Counted from the stretch's first letter, positions 35,314 through 46,822 are shown. The stretch: DNA of 64,000 nt from Opitutaceae bacterium (GCA_028691845.1 JAQUYL010000016.1:1-64000); one strand, 5' to 3'. Translations and numbers: made by a program. Notes: generated by a model not told the origin, from the sequence alone.

Positions 35314-36705
35314 CTACTTGGACAACTGCGCCTTGAGGAAGTCGACGCTGCCGCGGACCGAGTCATCCTGTTCCATCATGTTTTCGACAGTTTTGCAGGC
35401 GTGGATGACGGTGCCGTGGTCGCGCCCGCCGAAGGCCTCGCCGATTTCCTGGAGGGAATGGCGGGTCAGGGTGCGGGATAGATACATGGCGATCTGGCGC
35501 GGGAAGGCGATGGCGTTGGGCCGGCGCTTGCTCGTCATGTCAGAATGGCGGATCTGGTAATGGTCGGCGACGCGCTTCTGGATTCCCTCGATGTTGAGGC
35601 GGTTCTGCGCCTCCTCCATGAGCACGTCCTGCAGCAGTGACTCGGCGGTGGCGAGGTCAAGCGGCTTGCCGGTGAGAGCGGCGTAGCTGGAGACCTTGAT
35701 CAGCGCGCCCTCCAGCCGGCGGATGTTTTTGAGGATGTGCTGGGCCATGAACTCCACGACCGAGGCCGGGAGGTCGACCTTGAGGGTGGCGGCCTTGGTC
35801 TTGAGAATGGCGACGCGGGTCTCGAAGTCAGGCGACTGGATGTCGGCGACAAGCCCCCATTGGAAACGGGAGACAAGGCGCGACTCGAGAGTGGCGATTT
35901 CGCTCACCGGGCGGTCGCTGGAGAGCACGATCTGTTTCTGCGCCTCGAAGAGTTCGTTGAAAGTGTGGAAAATCTCCTCCTGGATTCGCTCCTTGCCGCT
36001 GAGGAACTGCACATCGTCGAGCAGCATCACGTCGACATGGCGGTAGCGCTGGCGGAACTTGGTCAGCGCGTTTTCCTGGATGGCATGGATGAACTCGTTT
36101 GTGAATCGTTCGGTCGAGAGGTAGGCGACCTTGGCATCGGCGTTGCGCACAAGGATGCTGTGGCCGATGGCGTGCATCAGGTGCGTCTTTCCGAGGCCGG
36201 TGGCCCCGTGAATGAAAAGGGGATTGTAGGCCTGCGCCGGGGCTTGCGCGACCGCGAGGGAAGCGGCATGGGCAAGCTGGTTGGTGGGGCCGATGACGAA
36301 GTTTTCGAACGTATTGCGCGGGCTGAGGGTGCCGGTGGTGGCGACGCGTTCGTCGTAACGCGCGCGTTTACCCGGAGTCACGCGGTGGGTGGCGCGGCCG
36401 TGGCTTTCGCTGGCGGGGGTGGCCGGGCGGGCCGCGGTCGCCGTGGCGTCGTGCTCCATCTTCTTCAGTGCCACGTTGATCACCCGGCCGGCAGTAAGGC
36501 GCAGGCGTTGCGAGATGAGATCGAGATAGTTGTCGTTGATCCAGATGGCGGCGAAATCGTTCGGCACGCCCAGCGTCAGCGTGTCATCGGTGGCGGTGAG
36601 GCAGACCATGGGATCGAACCACATTTGGTACACGTCCTCGGGGAACAGCCCTTTGAGGTCGCATTTCACGGATTCCCACAGACTGGCTTGAAGTGAAAGG
36701 GGCAT
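35314..36705 (-). CDS. dnaA: Chromosomal replication initiator DnaA
   Basis: A 463-residue initiator. Domain I (about 1-80; LWESVKCDLKGLFPEDVYQM), a linker rich in A, T and R (85-125), AAA+ domain III with Walker A GATGLGKTH (about 167-175) and Walker B VMLLDDVQF, and DNA-binding domain IV with the DnaA signature FGGRDHGTVIHACKTVE. Start chosen at 36705 (MPLSLQASLWE). It binds DnaA boxes at oriC and opens the origin. No dnaN neighbour is present; the flanking genes are an unknown protein and ispG, so the canonical dnaA-dnaN-recF order is not kept. Confidence 0.96.
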   Translation of the reverse strand: MPLSLQASLWESVKCDLKGLFPEDVYQMWFDPMVCLTATDDTLTLGVPNDFAAIWINDNYLDLISQRLRLTAGRVINVALKKMEHDATATAARPATPASESHGRATHRVTPGKRARYDERVATTGTLSPRNTFENFVIGPTNQLAHAASLAVAQAPAQAYNPLFIHGATGLGKTHLMHAIGHSILVRNADAKVAYLSTERFTNEFIHAIQENALTKFRQRYRHVDVMLLDDVQFLSGKERIQEEIFHTFNELFEAQKQIVLSSDRPVSEIATLESRLVSRFQWGLVADIQSPDFETRVAILKTKAATLKVDLPASVVEFMAQHILKNIRRLEGALIKVSSYAALTGKPLDLATAESLLQDVLMEEAQNRLNIEGIQKRVADHYQIRHSDMTSKRRPNAIAFPRQIAMYLSRTLTRHSLQEIGEAFGGRDHGTVIHACKTVENMMEQDDSVRGSVDFLKAQLSK

Positions 36706-37116
36706 GATGCAGCGGTATGATTGACGCCTCCCGATTGCTAATTTGCAGCCTCCGTTTTGGCGAATTGGTCCCGCGGTTGCCGAGAAAAGTCGATTTCCCC
36801 CGTCAGAAGGGAAGTGGGGTGTGCTTTCACTCCACAAAAGAGAGGAGACGGTGGGCAGTTAATGGAATCTTCGGAAACTTGGGACGAACTGCGTGTGGCG
36901 GATACGGCAAAGAACAACCAAGAGAAACGAGATAAAAGTGAATCTGGCTATAACGTGAATCTAAAAATGCGTTTCAAGTGCAACTTCCCGACAAATTGTT
37001 CACACCGGCCAAGGGCATAAGTTTTTGGTTTTTGTTGTTGCGTGAACCGGGGGGAGGGTGTTGGCCGCGAGCCGCGGATGGGCGACCGCACAACGTGTGC
37101 CAACCGTCCTCGCAGA
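36706..37116. other. Spacer upstream of dnaA with one DnaA-box-like site
   Basis: No gene. The 36890-37035 part is visibly AT-richer. One site, TTGTTCACA at 36996-37004, fits the relaxed DnaA-box consensus TTRTNCACA; I found no cluster of further boxes. It could serve dnaA autoregulation or be part of an origin region, but the box number is too low to call oriC. Confidence 0.4.
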
Positions 37117-39177
37117 TCATGGTTGACAGGCGGAATGGGGCCCTGGCTCGAGCCACAGGCCTTGCTCCTTTATCAGGGAAATCAGCCGGTCGTCGGCCTC
37201 GGCCTGAGGGATGTTATACCGGACGCATTTCCTGCCGACATAGAGGTTGATCCTGCCCGGCGCGCCGCCGACATAGCCGAAATTGGCGTCGGCCATCTCG
37301 CCCGGCCCGTTCACGATGCAGCCCATGATCGCTATCTTCACCCCCTTGAGGTGGCCGGTTTTCCCGCGGATGCGCTGGGTGGTGGCCTGCAGATCAAAGA
37401 GCGTGCGGCCACAGCTCGGGCAGGCGACAAATTCGGTCTTCGAGAGGCGTGCGCCGGCGCCCTGCAGCACATTATATGCGAGGCGGATGGCCCGGGCGAC
37501 GTCGGTCTCGGTCTCCACGCTCACCAGATCGCCGATTCCGTCACCGAGCAGGCCACCGGTCAGAAAACTTGCCTCGATCAATTTGGAAGGAAACGCGGGT
37601 TCGTCCCGCACGGCGGTGGCCGCAGTGTTGCGAATCCAGATCGGTGCGCGGGAATCAATGCCGCGGAGAAATTCGGCGAGGAGACGGTAGCCGCCGGTGG
37701 GGTGCGCGGGCGGAGGGACGTTGGAAAGGGTGAAGACCAGGCGGTCGTCGCCGATGGCACGGAGCGTGTCGCCGAGGGCGGAAAAAGAGTCGGGGGGCAA
37801 ATCGACAGCGAGGAAATGCCCGTGCCGCCGCACGAGCGATGCAAAGTCGGAGAGCAGTTCCCCTTCCTGCGGCGCAAACCGCCGCACGAGCAGCAGTCGT
37901 ATGTGGTCGGCCGCGAGCGTGGAGGCAACGTCGGCCGGGGCGATCCGGGTGGACAGTTCCAACGCGAGAAATTCGACTGAAGGATTGAGCTCCGACACGA
38001 CCTGCCGAAGTGCGACCAGGTCTTCGGGACTGCCGATCGGGACGAGCAGCCCCTCGACTGGGGTGTCCTTGAGGGACGGCATGGCGAGCGCCCGGGCGGC
38101 CTCTGCCAGTCCGGTGACAGAACCGGTGGCCACGATCACGCGGGGCGGGTGCGCCGGGCCGACGACACATCGGGTGGAGAAAGTCAGGGTGCCCGTGGCG
38201 CGGCGATTGAAATGATGGGGATCGACTGAGTCGAGGGCAGGGGAGGGAAGGCCGATGGCCAGGCTGTCTTCCGGGGGGGGGCCTTGGGCAGCCCACAGAC
38301 TCATCGCCTTGCCGGCAATGGCCCGGGCGACCGGGATTTCATGGACGGAGTCCTCGGTCAATGACACCCGGATGGTATCGCCGAGGCCGTCGAGCAGCAG
38401 TGAACCGATGCCGATGGCGCTTTTGATCCGGCCATCCTCGCCGTCCCCCGCCTCGGTGACGCCGAGGTGCAGCGGATAGGGACGATGTGCGGCATCCAGG
38501 CGCTCCACGAGCAGGCGGTAGGCCTGGATCATGACCTTCGGATTGCTGGCCTTCATCGAAAGGATGAGGCCGTGGAAATTGTTGGCCTCGGCGATGCGGA
38601 CAAACTCGAGTGCGCTTTCGACCATTCCGAGCGGCGAATCGCCATAACGGTTCATGATGCGATCCGAGAGCGAGCCGTGGTTGGTGCCGATGCGCAGCGC
38701 GCGGCCGAGGTCCCTGGCGCGCCGCACCAGCGGCGAAAACGCATCGTGCAACCGCTGCAGTTCGCGGTCGTAGTCGGCGTCGGTGTATTCCTTGACGGCG
38801 AATTTCTTTTTATCGGCGTAATTGCCGGGGTTGATGCGCACTTTTTCGACGTGCTCGATCGCCTCCATCGCCGCCTGCGGCAGAAAATGGATGTCGGCCA
38901 CCAGCGGGATATGGCCGAAGCCGGCCGCGGTTAATCGGGTGCGGATTTCCTTCAGGCACCGGGCGGCCGGGACGTTGGGCGCGGTGACGCGCACGATTTC
39001 GCAACCAGCCGCGGCCAGCGCGATGCCCTGCATCAGGGTGGCGTCGATGTCCTCGGTGGCGCTGGTGGTCATTGATTGCAGCCGGATGGGATGCGCGGCG
39101 CCGACCCCGACGGCGCCAACCTTAACCTCGACGGTCTGCCGGCGGATCGTGCGGAAACGGGAGGCGCAATAGGACAT
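37117..39177 (-). CDS. ispG: 4-hydroxy-3-methylbut-2-enyl diphosphate synthase IspG (long form)
   Basis: A 686-residue enzyme of the MEP isoprenoid pathway, converting ME-cPP to HMBPP with a [4Fe-4S] cluster. The N-terminal TIM barrel carries PIRLQSMTTSATEDIDATL, GCEIVRVTAPNVPAARCL, IPLVADIHFLP and GTNHGSLSDRIMNRYGDSPL; the C-terminal reductase-like domain has FVACPSCGRTLFDLQA, IAIMGCIVNGPGEMADA, providing the cluster cysteines. Between them about 300 extra residues make the long form known in plants, Chlamydia and Bacteroidota (usual bacterial length about 370-400). Single gene, divergent from the DUF899 protein. Confidence 0.93.
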   Translation of the reverse strand: MSYCASRFRTIRRQTVEVKVGAVGVGAAHPIRLQSMTTSATEDIDATLMQGIALAAAGCEIVRVTAPNVPAARCLKEIRTRLTAAGFGHIPLVADIHFLPQAAMEAIEHVEKVRINPGNYADKKKFAVKEYTDADYDRELQRLHDAFSPLVRRARDLGRALRIGTNHGSLSDRIMNRYGDSPLGMVESALEFVRIAEANNFHGLILSMKASNPKVMIQAYRLLVERLDAAHRPYPLHLGVTEAGDGEDGRIKSAIGIGSLLLDGLGDTIRVSLTEDSVHEIPVARAIAGKAMSLWAAQGPPPEDSLAIGLPSPALDSVDPHHFNRRATGTLTFSTRCVVGPAHPPRVIVATGSVTGLAEAARALAMPSLKDTPVEGLLVPIGSPEDLVALRQVVSELNPSVEFLALELSTRIAPADVASTLAADHIRLLLVRRFAPQEGELLSDFASLVRRHGHFLAVDLPPDSFSALGDTLRAIGDDRLVFTLSNVPPPAHPTGGYRLLAEFLRGIDSRAPIWIRNTAATAVRDEPAFPSKLIEASFLTGGLLGDGIGDLVSVETETDVARAIRLAYNVLQGAGARLSKTEFVACPSCGRTLFDLQATTQRIRGKTGHLKGVKIAIMGCIVNGPGEMADANFGYVGGAPGRINLYVGRKCVRYNIPQAEADDRLISLIKEQGLWLEPGPHSACQP

Positions 39178-39387
39178 TGCTGTCTAAAGGAGCCCAGGTG
39201 GCGCATCCCGTCAAGGCCGGGCCGGGATTGGGCGGCGCACAAGGGAGGAGAGAGTTCCCTGGCGGCTGCTGCTGGCGCGCCGGCTGGTGAACTCTCTGGG
39301 GTTGCGTTCCAGCCTCCCGGGTGCCTGTTTCTGTCGGAGGCCACCCCGCATGAGATTCGCCCATCACAAGATCAATCACCTCCTGTC

Positions 39388-39996
39388 ATGAAAGCCGCAA
39401 AGAAGCATCATGCCCTGCGCAGGAAGATCGAAAGGCTCGAACGGAAGCTGGTCCGCCAGCATCAGAAACTGGCCGAGCTCAAACGCGAATTGCCCCTGCA
39501 GCCGGTGAAGGATTACCTGCTGGCCGGCCGGAAAGGGCGGGTTCGGTTGTCGTCCTTGTTCGGCGCCAAATCGGACCTGATCATCGTGCACAGCATGGGG
39601 CGTTCCTGCCGGTATTGCACGATGTGGGCCGACAGTTTCAACGGTCTTCTCCCGCATCTGGAGGACCGGGCGGCGTTTGTGGTGGTCTCCCCCGACACGC
39701 CGGCGGTGCAGCACGCCTTTGCGCAGGGGCGCGGCTGGCGATTCCCGTTTTACTCCGACGCCGGGTCGTCGTTTAGCAAGGATCTGGGCTTCCTGCCCGA
39801 GCCGGACGAGCCTTGCCCGGGCGTTTCCACCTTCGTGAAGCGCGGCCGGAAAATCTATCGCGTCGCCTCGGCGCCGTTCGGACCATATGATCCCTTTTGC
39901 AGCGTATGGCATTTCTTCGCGCTGCTCGCGGATGGAGCGGAGGAATGGGCGCCCAGGTTTCGGTACATGGCGCAGCAGATGGATACGGCTCGGTGA
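39388..39996 (+). CDS. DUF899-family thioredoxin-like protein
   Basis: A 202-residue cytoplasmic protein of the DUF899 group (thioredoxin fold). A basic coiled-coil N-terminus (KKHHALRRKIERLERKLVRQ) precedes VRLSSLFGAKSDLIIVHSMG, the CRYCTMWADSF active-site-like CxxC segment, and PFYSDAGSSFSKDLGF. Such proteins are predicted dithiol-disulfide oxidoreductases with unknown partners. ATG at 39388; its stop overlaps the GTG start of the broken LysE gene (GTGA). Confidence 0.8.
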   Translation: MKAAKKHHALRRKIERLERKLVRQHQKLAELKRELPLQPVKDYLLAGRKGRVRLSSLFGAKSDLIIVHSMGRSCRYCTMWADSFNGLLPHLEDRAAFVVVSPDTPAVQHAFAQGRGWRFPFYSDAGSSFSKDLGFLPEPDEPCPGVSTFVKRGRKIYRVASAPFGPYDPFCSVWHFFALLADGAEEWAPRFRYMAQQMDTAR

Positions 39997-40631
39997 GCGG
40001 CGATTACTGGCCGGAATTTGCCAGGATGGCCGTGGTGAACCTGCTGGCGGTGGTGAGTCCGGGGCCGGACTTCGCTATCGTGCTCAAGTAGAGCATCACG
40101 CATGGGCGGAGTACCGCGGTGTGGACCAGCATGGGCATTGGCACGGCGGTACTGCTGCACGTCACCTATTCATTGCTCGGCATCGGCTTGCTGGTCGCCG
40201 GTTCGCAGATGTGGTTCGACGCGGTCAAATACGCCGGTGCCGGCTATCTGGCGTGGCTCGGCGTGCAGTCGCTGCGGGCCAGACCGCGCACAGCCACGCC
40301 CGGTGGCGGCGCAGCCGCGGCGATCCCGGGCGGCCACTCCGCATTTGCCACCGGCTTCCTGACCAACGCCCTCAATCCCAAGGCCTCATTGTTCTTCATC
40401 GCGTTGTTCTCCGTGGTCATCGATCCACAGCGGACGCCGAAGCCAATCCAGGCCGCCTACGGTGTGTGGATGGCGCTGGTGACAATGGCGTGGTTCACGA
40501 TCGTGTCGCTGGCGTTTACTCGCGACAATGTGCGGCGCGTCTTCCTGAGCCACGGGCACTGGGTCGACCGGATGCTCGGGCTGGTATTTCTGGCGCTGGC
40601 CCTCAGCCTTGCCCGGGCGTCGATGCCCTAG
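39993..40631 (+). pseudogene. LysE/RhtB-family amino-acid exporter, broken by an amber codon
   Basis: Reading from GTG at 39993 gives 32 residues (DYWPEFARMAVVNLLAVVSP, GPDFAIVLK), then TAG at 40089-40091, and then, in the same frame, SITHGRSTAVWTSMGIGTAV and about 170 more residues to 40631. Read through the stop, the product is about 212 residues, the normal length of LysE/RhtB exporters, and the SPGPDFAIVLKxSITHG signature is continuous across it. Most family members have Q or R or N at the stop position, so a single CAG-to-TAG change fits. The downstream part alone could start at 40119 but would lack the first membrane helix. Confidence 0.85.
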
Positions 40632-40711
40632 CGGCTCTGATGTGCCCATCAGGCGGTTTCAGGCACCCTCCCTTCGGCAAAAGACTGGATGAGTTGGTCG
40701 ACAGAAGCGGC

Positions 40712-41839
40712 CTACGCGAATATGCCGCCCCCGAGGAGCTTTTCACCGTCGTAGAGAGCGAGGACCTGGCCGGCGGCGAGAGCACGCTGCGGCTGAGCGA
40801 AACGGAGCAGCGCCGTGCCGCCGCATTCAGGCGTGAAATCGACTGGCACGCGTGGATCGCGGTAGCGCACGCGGCATTCGATCCGGCCGGGCCGAGTCAG
40901 CGGCGTGCCGATGAAGCCAAGGCTGTGGACGCGCGCCTCGTTCGTCCACAGACCGGGCGCGTCGGGACCCTCGAAGGCGACAAGCAGCGCGTGGTCGGCG
41001 GCGCGCTTGCCGACCACAACATAGTTTTTGAAATCGGTGTTGGATGGGATGCCGATGCCCTTGCGCTGGCCAATGGTGTAGTAATGCAGGCCGCGGTGCC
41101 GGCCGATCTCCACGCCGTCGGTCGCGCGCACGACGGGCCCGGGCTGCTCTGGCACGTAAGCGCGGAGGAAATCGGCCATCTTCACCTCGCCGATGAAGCA
41201 GATGCCCTGGCTGTCCTTCTTGCCGGCGTTCGGCAGGCCGGCGTCGCGGGCGAGCTGGCGCAGCTCCGGCTTGGTGAGGTGGCCGATGGGGAAGCGGGCG
41301 TCGCGCACCTGCTCCTGGTTGAGCAGCGCGAGAAAATAGGACTGGTCCTTGTTCTTGTCGGCGCCTTCAAGAAGCGAGTAGGTTGGGAGGACGTCGGTGC
41401 CAATACCGGCGCCTGCCGTTGATGAGGACATCGAAGGCCTCCCGGTATCCTCCACCCGGCGGGCGTAGTGGCCTGTGGCGACTGCGGCGAAGCCCTCGGC
41501 CTTGGCGTAGGCGCGGAACACGCCGAACTTCACCTCGCGATTGCACATCACGTCGGGGTTGGGCGTCAGGCCGCGCTGGTAGCCGTCGAGCAGGTAGTCG
41601 ACGACGAGACGGCGGTAATCGCGCATGAGGTTGACGACGCGGAACTCAAGGCCGATGCGCTCCGCCACGGCGCGGGCGTCGTCGATGTCCTGCCTCCAGG
41701 GACAGTGGCCGATGACGTGATCCTCGTTGATCCAGTTTTTCATGTAAGCACCGACGACATCAAACCCCTGCTGTTTGAGAAGAAGGGCGGCGACGCTGCT
41801 GTCGACGCCTCCGGACATGGCGACGAGAATTCTTTCCAT
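40712..41839 (-). CDS. mnmA: tRNA-specific 2-thiouridylase MnmA
   Basis: A 375-residue ATP-pyrophosphatase that adds the s2 group to U34 of tRNA-Lys, Glu and Gln. N-terminal PP-loop [14 protein letters not shown] at about 8-22, first catalytic cysteine in [14 protein letters not shown], second in [12 protein letters not shown], and GQRKGIGI in the C-terminal half. The start at 41839 is [11 protein letters not shown]. Oddity: about 20 extra residues, rich in S, T, G and A ([20 protein letters not shown]), sit between HYARR and [17 protein letters not shown], where most relatives have a short loop. Confidence 0.94.
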   Translation of the reverse strand: MERILVAMSGGVDSSVAALLLKQQGFDVVGAYMKNWINEDHVIGHCPWRQDIDDARAVAERIGLEFRVVNLMRDYRRLVVDYLLDGYQRGLTPNPDVMCNREVKFGVFRAYAKAEGFAAVATGHYARRVEDTGRPSMSSSTAGAGIGTDVLPTYSLLEGADKNKDQSYFLALLNQEQVRDARFPIGHLTKPELRQLARDAGLPNAGKKDSQGICFIGEVKMADFLRAYVPEQPGPVVRATDGVEIGRHRGLHYYTIGQRKGIGIPSNTDFKNYVVVGKRAADHALLVAFEGPDAPGLWTNEARVHSLGFIGTPLTRPGRIECRVRYRDPRVPVDFTPECGGTALLRFAQPQRALAAGQVLALYDGEKLLGGGIFA

Positions 41840-41946
41840 CGTGCCGAGGCAAACAGGTTGGCGTGCGGGGGGGAAGCCAATCGTGAAAGGCGGGGGATGT
41901 GCCGAAGCAGGCTCCCGCCGCCGGCGCCGCCGCCCTCGCCGGAGCC

Positions 41947-42861
41947 TCAGGGGTGTTGGACCGCGAGGAGATTGCGCCATACGGCTCGTCGGTAAACGAG
42001 CGCGGGATGCCCGAGGATGAGCACGAGGGCGGGCTTGTGGCCGGGCGGGATGCCATGTTTCGCACACAGTTTCCGGCTGCGTGCCAGAGGGGGTGCGACG
42101 CAGCCGATGATGCAGGAACCCAGGTTCAGGGTCTCGGCGGCAAGCATCGCATATGTGCAGACGATGGTGGCGTCGGCCATATCGGCGTAAGGCGAGACAT
42201 AAAAGAGCAGCGCTGCCGGTGCGGCGTACAGTACTTTGTCCTCGCCGGCTTTCGCATGGGCGACTATTTCGCGGCCGAGCGGCAGGATGAAGGAGCGAAG
42301 CTGGCGGAAGGTGGCACTGGGGAGAAAGAGCCGCAGCAACCACAGGATCGGTGGATGGTCGACGAGCCTCAGGAAGCCAGCGTAGAGTTGCACGGTGTCC
42401 CGGGCGAGTTCGCGCACCCGTTCACGTTCCGACAGCACGACAACTCCGACCTCCGATGGCGGTATGCCCATCGGGGCAGTGGTGGCGGCGGCGACAACGC
42501 GTTCCAGCAGTTCCCGTGCGACAGGCTGGTCCTGAAATTGCCGCATGCTGCGCCGGGAGCGGAACAGGGCGTCGAGCTGCCCCGGCGTCGCTCGTTCTTC
42601 GGGGCGGGGCAATGCCGCGATATCGTCGCGGCGCAGGCCGCGACCGGTCACGTGCACAGCGTCCGCCGGACAGACCATCATGCAATGGGCGCAGGCAATG
42701 CAGCCGAAGCTCGTCTCGGTCCCGATCCTGATGCCGCCGTCCGGCCCCGCCTGCAGCACGCCGGTCGGGCAGGCTTCCGCGCAGGCTCCGCAGCGTGTGC
42801 AGACATTGCAGTCGATAACAGGAACTCCGGATACTTCGCCGAGACTGGAGATGACGCTCAT
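41947..42861 (-). CDS. Ferredoxin-nitroreductase fusion
   Basis: A 304-residue flavoprotein. N-terminal bacterial ferredoxin domain with two [4Fe-4S] sets ([14 protein letters not shown] at 21-34; [14 protein letters not shown] at about 51-64), then a nitroreductase fold from about 95 ([53 protein letters not shown]). Such fusions take electrons from the Fe-S domain to FMN and then to an unknown acceptor. The minus-strand gene lies 107 bp upstream of mnmA. Confidence 0.87.
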   Translation of the reverse strand: MSVISSLGEVSGVPVIDCNVCTRCGACAEACPTGVLQAGPDGGIRIGTETSFGCIACAHCMMVCPADAVHVTGRGLRRDDIAALPRPEERATPGQLDALFRSRRSMRQFQDQPVARELLERVVAAATTAPMGIPPSEVGVVVLSERERVRELARDTVQLYAGFLRLVDHPPILWLLRLFLPSATFRQLRSFILPLGREIVAHAKAGEDKVLYAAPAALLFYVSPYADMADATIVCTYAMLAAETLNLGSCIIGCVAPPLARSRKLCAKHGIPPGHKPALVLILGHPALVYRRAVWRNLLAVQHP

Positions 42862-43028
42862 GGGGGGGGACTCCTGTGCCTGGAGATAATCAGATTCCCG
42901 GCCGACAACGCAAGTAACACCTGGGCGTCCGGGTCGTCGGCAGCCGCGAGCCGCGAACGACTCGCGGGCGAACCGGCCAGCGTCGCTTTGGGCTTGTGCG
43001 GGGACGGTTCGACCAAATCATGCCGGGC

Positions 43029-45467
43029 ATGGAGGCTCGCAGCATTCGCATCGTCCGTGCCTGGCTGGATTCACCGCGCTCGGGCGTCATCGAATTGAGC
43101 GAAGACTGGCGGGAGGAGGGGCTGCCGCCGCTGGAACCAGGCGAGGCTACATTTGCGTTTGAGTCGCTGGCGCCGGCGCCGCGCTGGCGCCACGCCCGGG
43201 ACAACGCCTATTTTGTCGATACAGACGGGCGGATGGTTTTCGTGGTGGAACCGCAGCGATACACCTGGATCGAATGGGGGGAGACAAAGGTCTACGTGGC
43301 CGGCGACTTCAACAACTGGCAGGAGGCGCTCGGCAGGGAGGAATGGCAGCTGCAAGCGGAAGAATTGGAGGGGCAGCCGGTCTGGCTGCTGCGAAGGGAG
43401 GCCGGACCGTTGTTGCGTGATCCGCCCCTGCGGTTCAAATTTGTGACGGAGGAGGGCCGCTGGCTCGAGGTGCCCTCCGAGGCACACAATGCGGTGCACG
43501 ACACCGCCGGGCGGGTCAACCATGCGATCCATGCCCATCGCACCGGCCGCAATCTTTTCACCTTTGTGGCCAATGCTTCGCTGGCCCTGTCGGCCACTCA
43601 TTCGGTGGCGCTGCGGCACGCCGGGACATGGCACAAGACGCGGCTGCGGCTGGGCGCGTTCTTCCATGACTTGAAGACCGGACGGCCGCTTGGCGCCATC
43701 GTGCAGGACAAGACGACGATCTTCCGGCTTTTTGCACCGCGCGCCAAGCACGTGCGGCTCTTTGTCTGCGAGAATATCGATGCCCAGGACAAGGCCTACG
43801 GTTTTGAACTAGACCCGCTGGGCGAAGGGCTGTGGGAAGCCCAGCTTGAGGGGAATTTGCATGGCTGGTATTACTGGTATCTTGTCAGCGGACCGCGCGA
43901 CGTGTTCGGCCATTATAACCCCAACCAGCGCGTGCTCGATCCCTATGCGCTGGCAGCGGTGAGCCGCGAGGGGCCCGGCATTGTGCTCGATCGCAAGTGG
44001 GTGGGGAAGGGCGACCGGAGATTCCGCACCCCCCCGTGGCAGGATCTAGTCATCGCAGAGGCGCATGTGCGCGATTTGACGGCGCATGCTCCAGTGTCCT
44101 GCACGAGTGAAGAACGATTGGGGTTTACGGGGCTCCGGCAATGGGTGGAAAGCCCGGATTTTCACCTCAAGAAGCTGGGCGTCACTGCCGTCGAACTGCA
44201 GCCGATCCAGGAATTCGACAACCGCACGCGTGACGAATACCATTGGGGATACATGCCGGTGAATTACTTCGCCCCGGCCAGCGCCTACGCGCTCGAACCG
44301 GCGCGTGCGTCGCAAGTGAAGGAATTTCAGCAACTCGTGGCTGCCTTTCACAGGCAGGACATGGCAGTCATCATTGATGTCGTCTACAATCACGTCGGAG
44401 AGCCCAATCACCTGCTCGGCATCGACAAGCAATATTATTTCGAAATGGGAGACGACGGCGCACTCGCCAATTGGAGCGGATGTGGCAACGACCTGCGCGC
44501 CCGTTCCGCGATGACCCGACGGCTGATAATCGACAGTTGCACGCACCTGATCGAGGCCTACGGCGTCGACGGCTTCCGCTTCGATCTGGCGGAACTGCTC
44601 GGGGTGGAGGTGCTGCGCGAGGTCGAGGCAGCCTTGAAGCAGGTGAAGTCCGACGTCATCCTGATTGCCGAACCGTGGAGCTTTCGCGGACACATCGCGG
44701 CGGAGTTGCGGACGACCGGCTGGACCGCGTGGAACGACGGCTACCGCAATTTTCTGCGCGACTACGTGCGCGGCACCGGTCCGGCCGACAAGCTGGAGTA
44801 CTACCTCAAGGGTTCGCCGTGGCATTTCGCCTACTGGCCCGCCCAGACGGTGAATTACACCGAGTCGCACGACGACCGCACGTGGATTGACGTGATCACC
44901 GAAAACACCGCATTCAATGGCCTGCATCCCACGCTGAACGACCGGCGGCGGACGCACCTCATGGCGGCGATCCTGTTTGCCTCCATTGGCATACCGATGA
45001 TTTCCGCGGGTCAGGACTTCCTGCGTTCGAAGCGCGGAGTGAACAATTCATATCAGCGCGGCGATCTCAACGCCCTCAATTACAGGCGTCTTTACCACTA
45101 TCCATCCACCCACGCTTATTTTGCGGACTGGATCGTGTTCCGGCTTTCGCCGGCCGGACGGCTGTTGCGCCAGTGGTCACGGCCGTCGGAAGGATTTTTC
45201 CGGGCTTATTCTTCCCCGAATTCGCCGGCGCTGGCGTTGGTCTACAATGCCGACGGCAGCCAAGGGCGTCAGCGGCTCATGTTCGCCGTCAACCCGTTGC
45301 TTGAGGATGTGACGGTGCCCATTGCCGAAGTGGCGGACTGGGGCTGGCACCAAGTGGCCGATCAAGAGTGTTTTTTCACGACGGACGGCCATGAACCCCC
45401 TCTCCCGGTTGGTCCGGAGCTGGTTTTGCCGGTTCTCGGCTGCGGGCTCTGGCTCGCGGAGCTGTGA
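43029..45467 (+). CDS. GH13 glycoside hydrolase, pullulanase/debranching-type
   Basis: An 812-residue alpha-glucan-active enzyme with no evident signal peptide. Two CBM48-like beta-sandwich modules are visible: ETKVYVAGDFNNWQEAL near residue 90, and KTTIFRLFAPRAKHVRLFV near 230. The GH13 barrel then carries AVIIDVVYNHVGE, nucleophile D in DGFRFDLAELLG, acid/base E in ILIAEPWSF, and transition-state D in NYTESHDDRTW. YHWGYMPVNYFAP resembles the YNWGYDP motif of type I pullulanase but lacks its final D. Likely role: branch removal from glycogen or starch. ATG 43020 is an alternative start. Confidence 0.85.
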   Translation: MEARSIRIVRAWLDSPRSGVIELSEDWREEGLPPLEPGEATFAFESLAPAPRWRHARDNAYFVDTDGRMVFVVEPQRYTWIEWGETKVYVAGDFNNWQEALGREEWQLQAEELEGQPVWLLRREAGPLLRDPPLRFKFVTEEGRWLEVPSEAHNAVHDTAGRVNHAIHAHRTGRNLFTFVANASLALSATHSVALRHAGTWHKTRLRLGAFFHDLKTGRPLGAIVQDKTTIFRLFAPRAKHVRLFVCENIDAQDKAYGFELDPLGEGLWEAQLEGNLHGWYYWYLVSGPRDVFGHYNPNQRVLDPYALAAVSREGPGIVLDRKWVGKGDRRFRTPPWQDLVIAEAHVRDLTAHAPVSCTSEERLGFTGLRQWVESPDFHLKKLGVTAVELQPIQEFDNRTRDEYHWGYMPVNYFAPASAYALEPARASQVKEFQQLVAAFHRQDMAVIIDVVYNHVGEPNHLLGIDKQYYFEMGDDGALANWSGCGNDLRARSAMTRRLIIDSCTHLIEAYGVDGFRFDLAELLGVEVLREVEAALKQVKSDVILIAEPWSFRGHIAAELRTTGWTAWNDGYRNFLRDYVRGTGPADKLEYYLKGSPWHFAYWPAQTVNYTESHDDRTWIDVITENTAFNGLHPTLNDRRRTHLMAAILFASIGIPMISAGQDFLRSKRGVNNSYQRGDLNALNYRRLYHYPSTHAYFADWIVFRLSPAGRLLRQWSRPSEGFFRAYSSPNSPALALVYNADGSQGRQRLMFAVNPLLEDVTVPIAEVADWGWHQVADQECFFTTDGHEPPLPVGPELVLPVLGCGLWLAEL

Positions 45468-45600
45468 CCTGCGGTTATTTATGACATCATTCCCGGCGGA
45501 GCCAGTCCATGCCGGCTCCACCATCGTTCTTGCCAAACCCCGGGCAGCTCCAATGATTGATAGACTAATTCGTTCATCGTTTATTTAACTCAGAAATTAA

Positions 45601-46686
<1,086 letters not shown>

Positions 46687-46822
46687 ACGCTGCGATTGCC
46701 CCGCCGCTGTGTAGCGAGGAGTGAGTTGCCAGGAGCGAGCATCACCAGCGTCGCACCGCCTCACTCCTTTTTCCGTTTCCATCATTCCCGTCTGCCCGCC
46801 ATCAGCTCCCCTGTAATTCATC

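Noticed and set aside
42996-43028. Earlier start for the GH13 enzyme
   Set aside because: The extra 11 residues carry no recognisable feature and no better ribosome-binding site; 43029 or 43020 is preferred.
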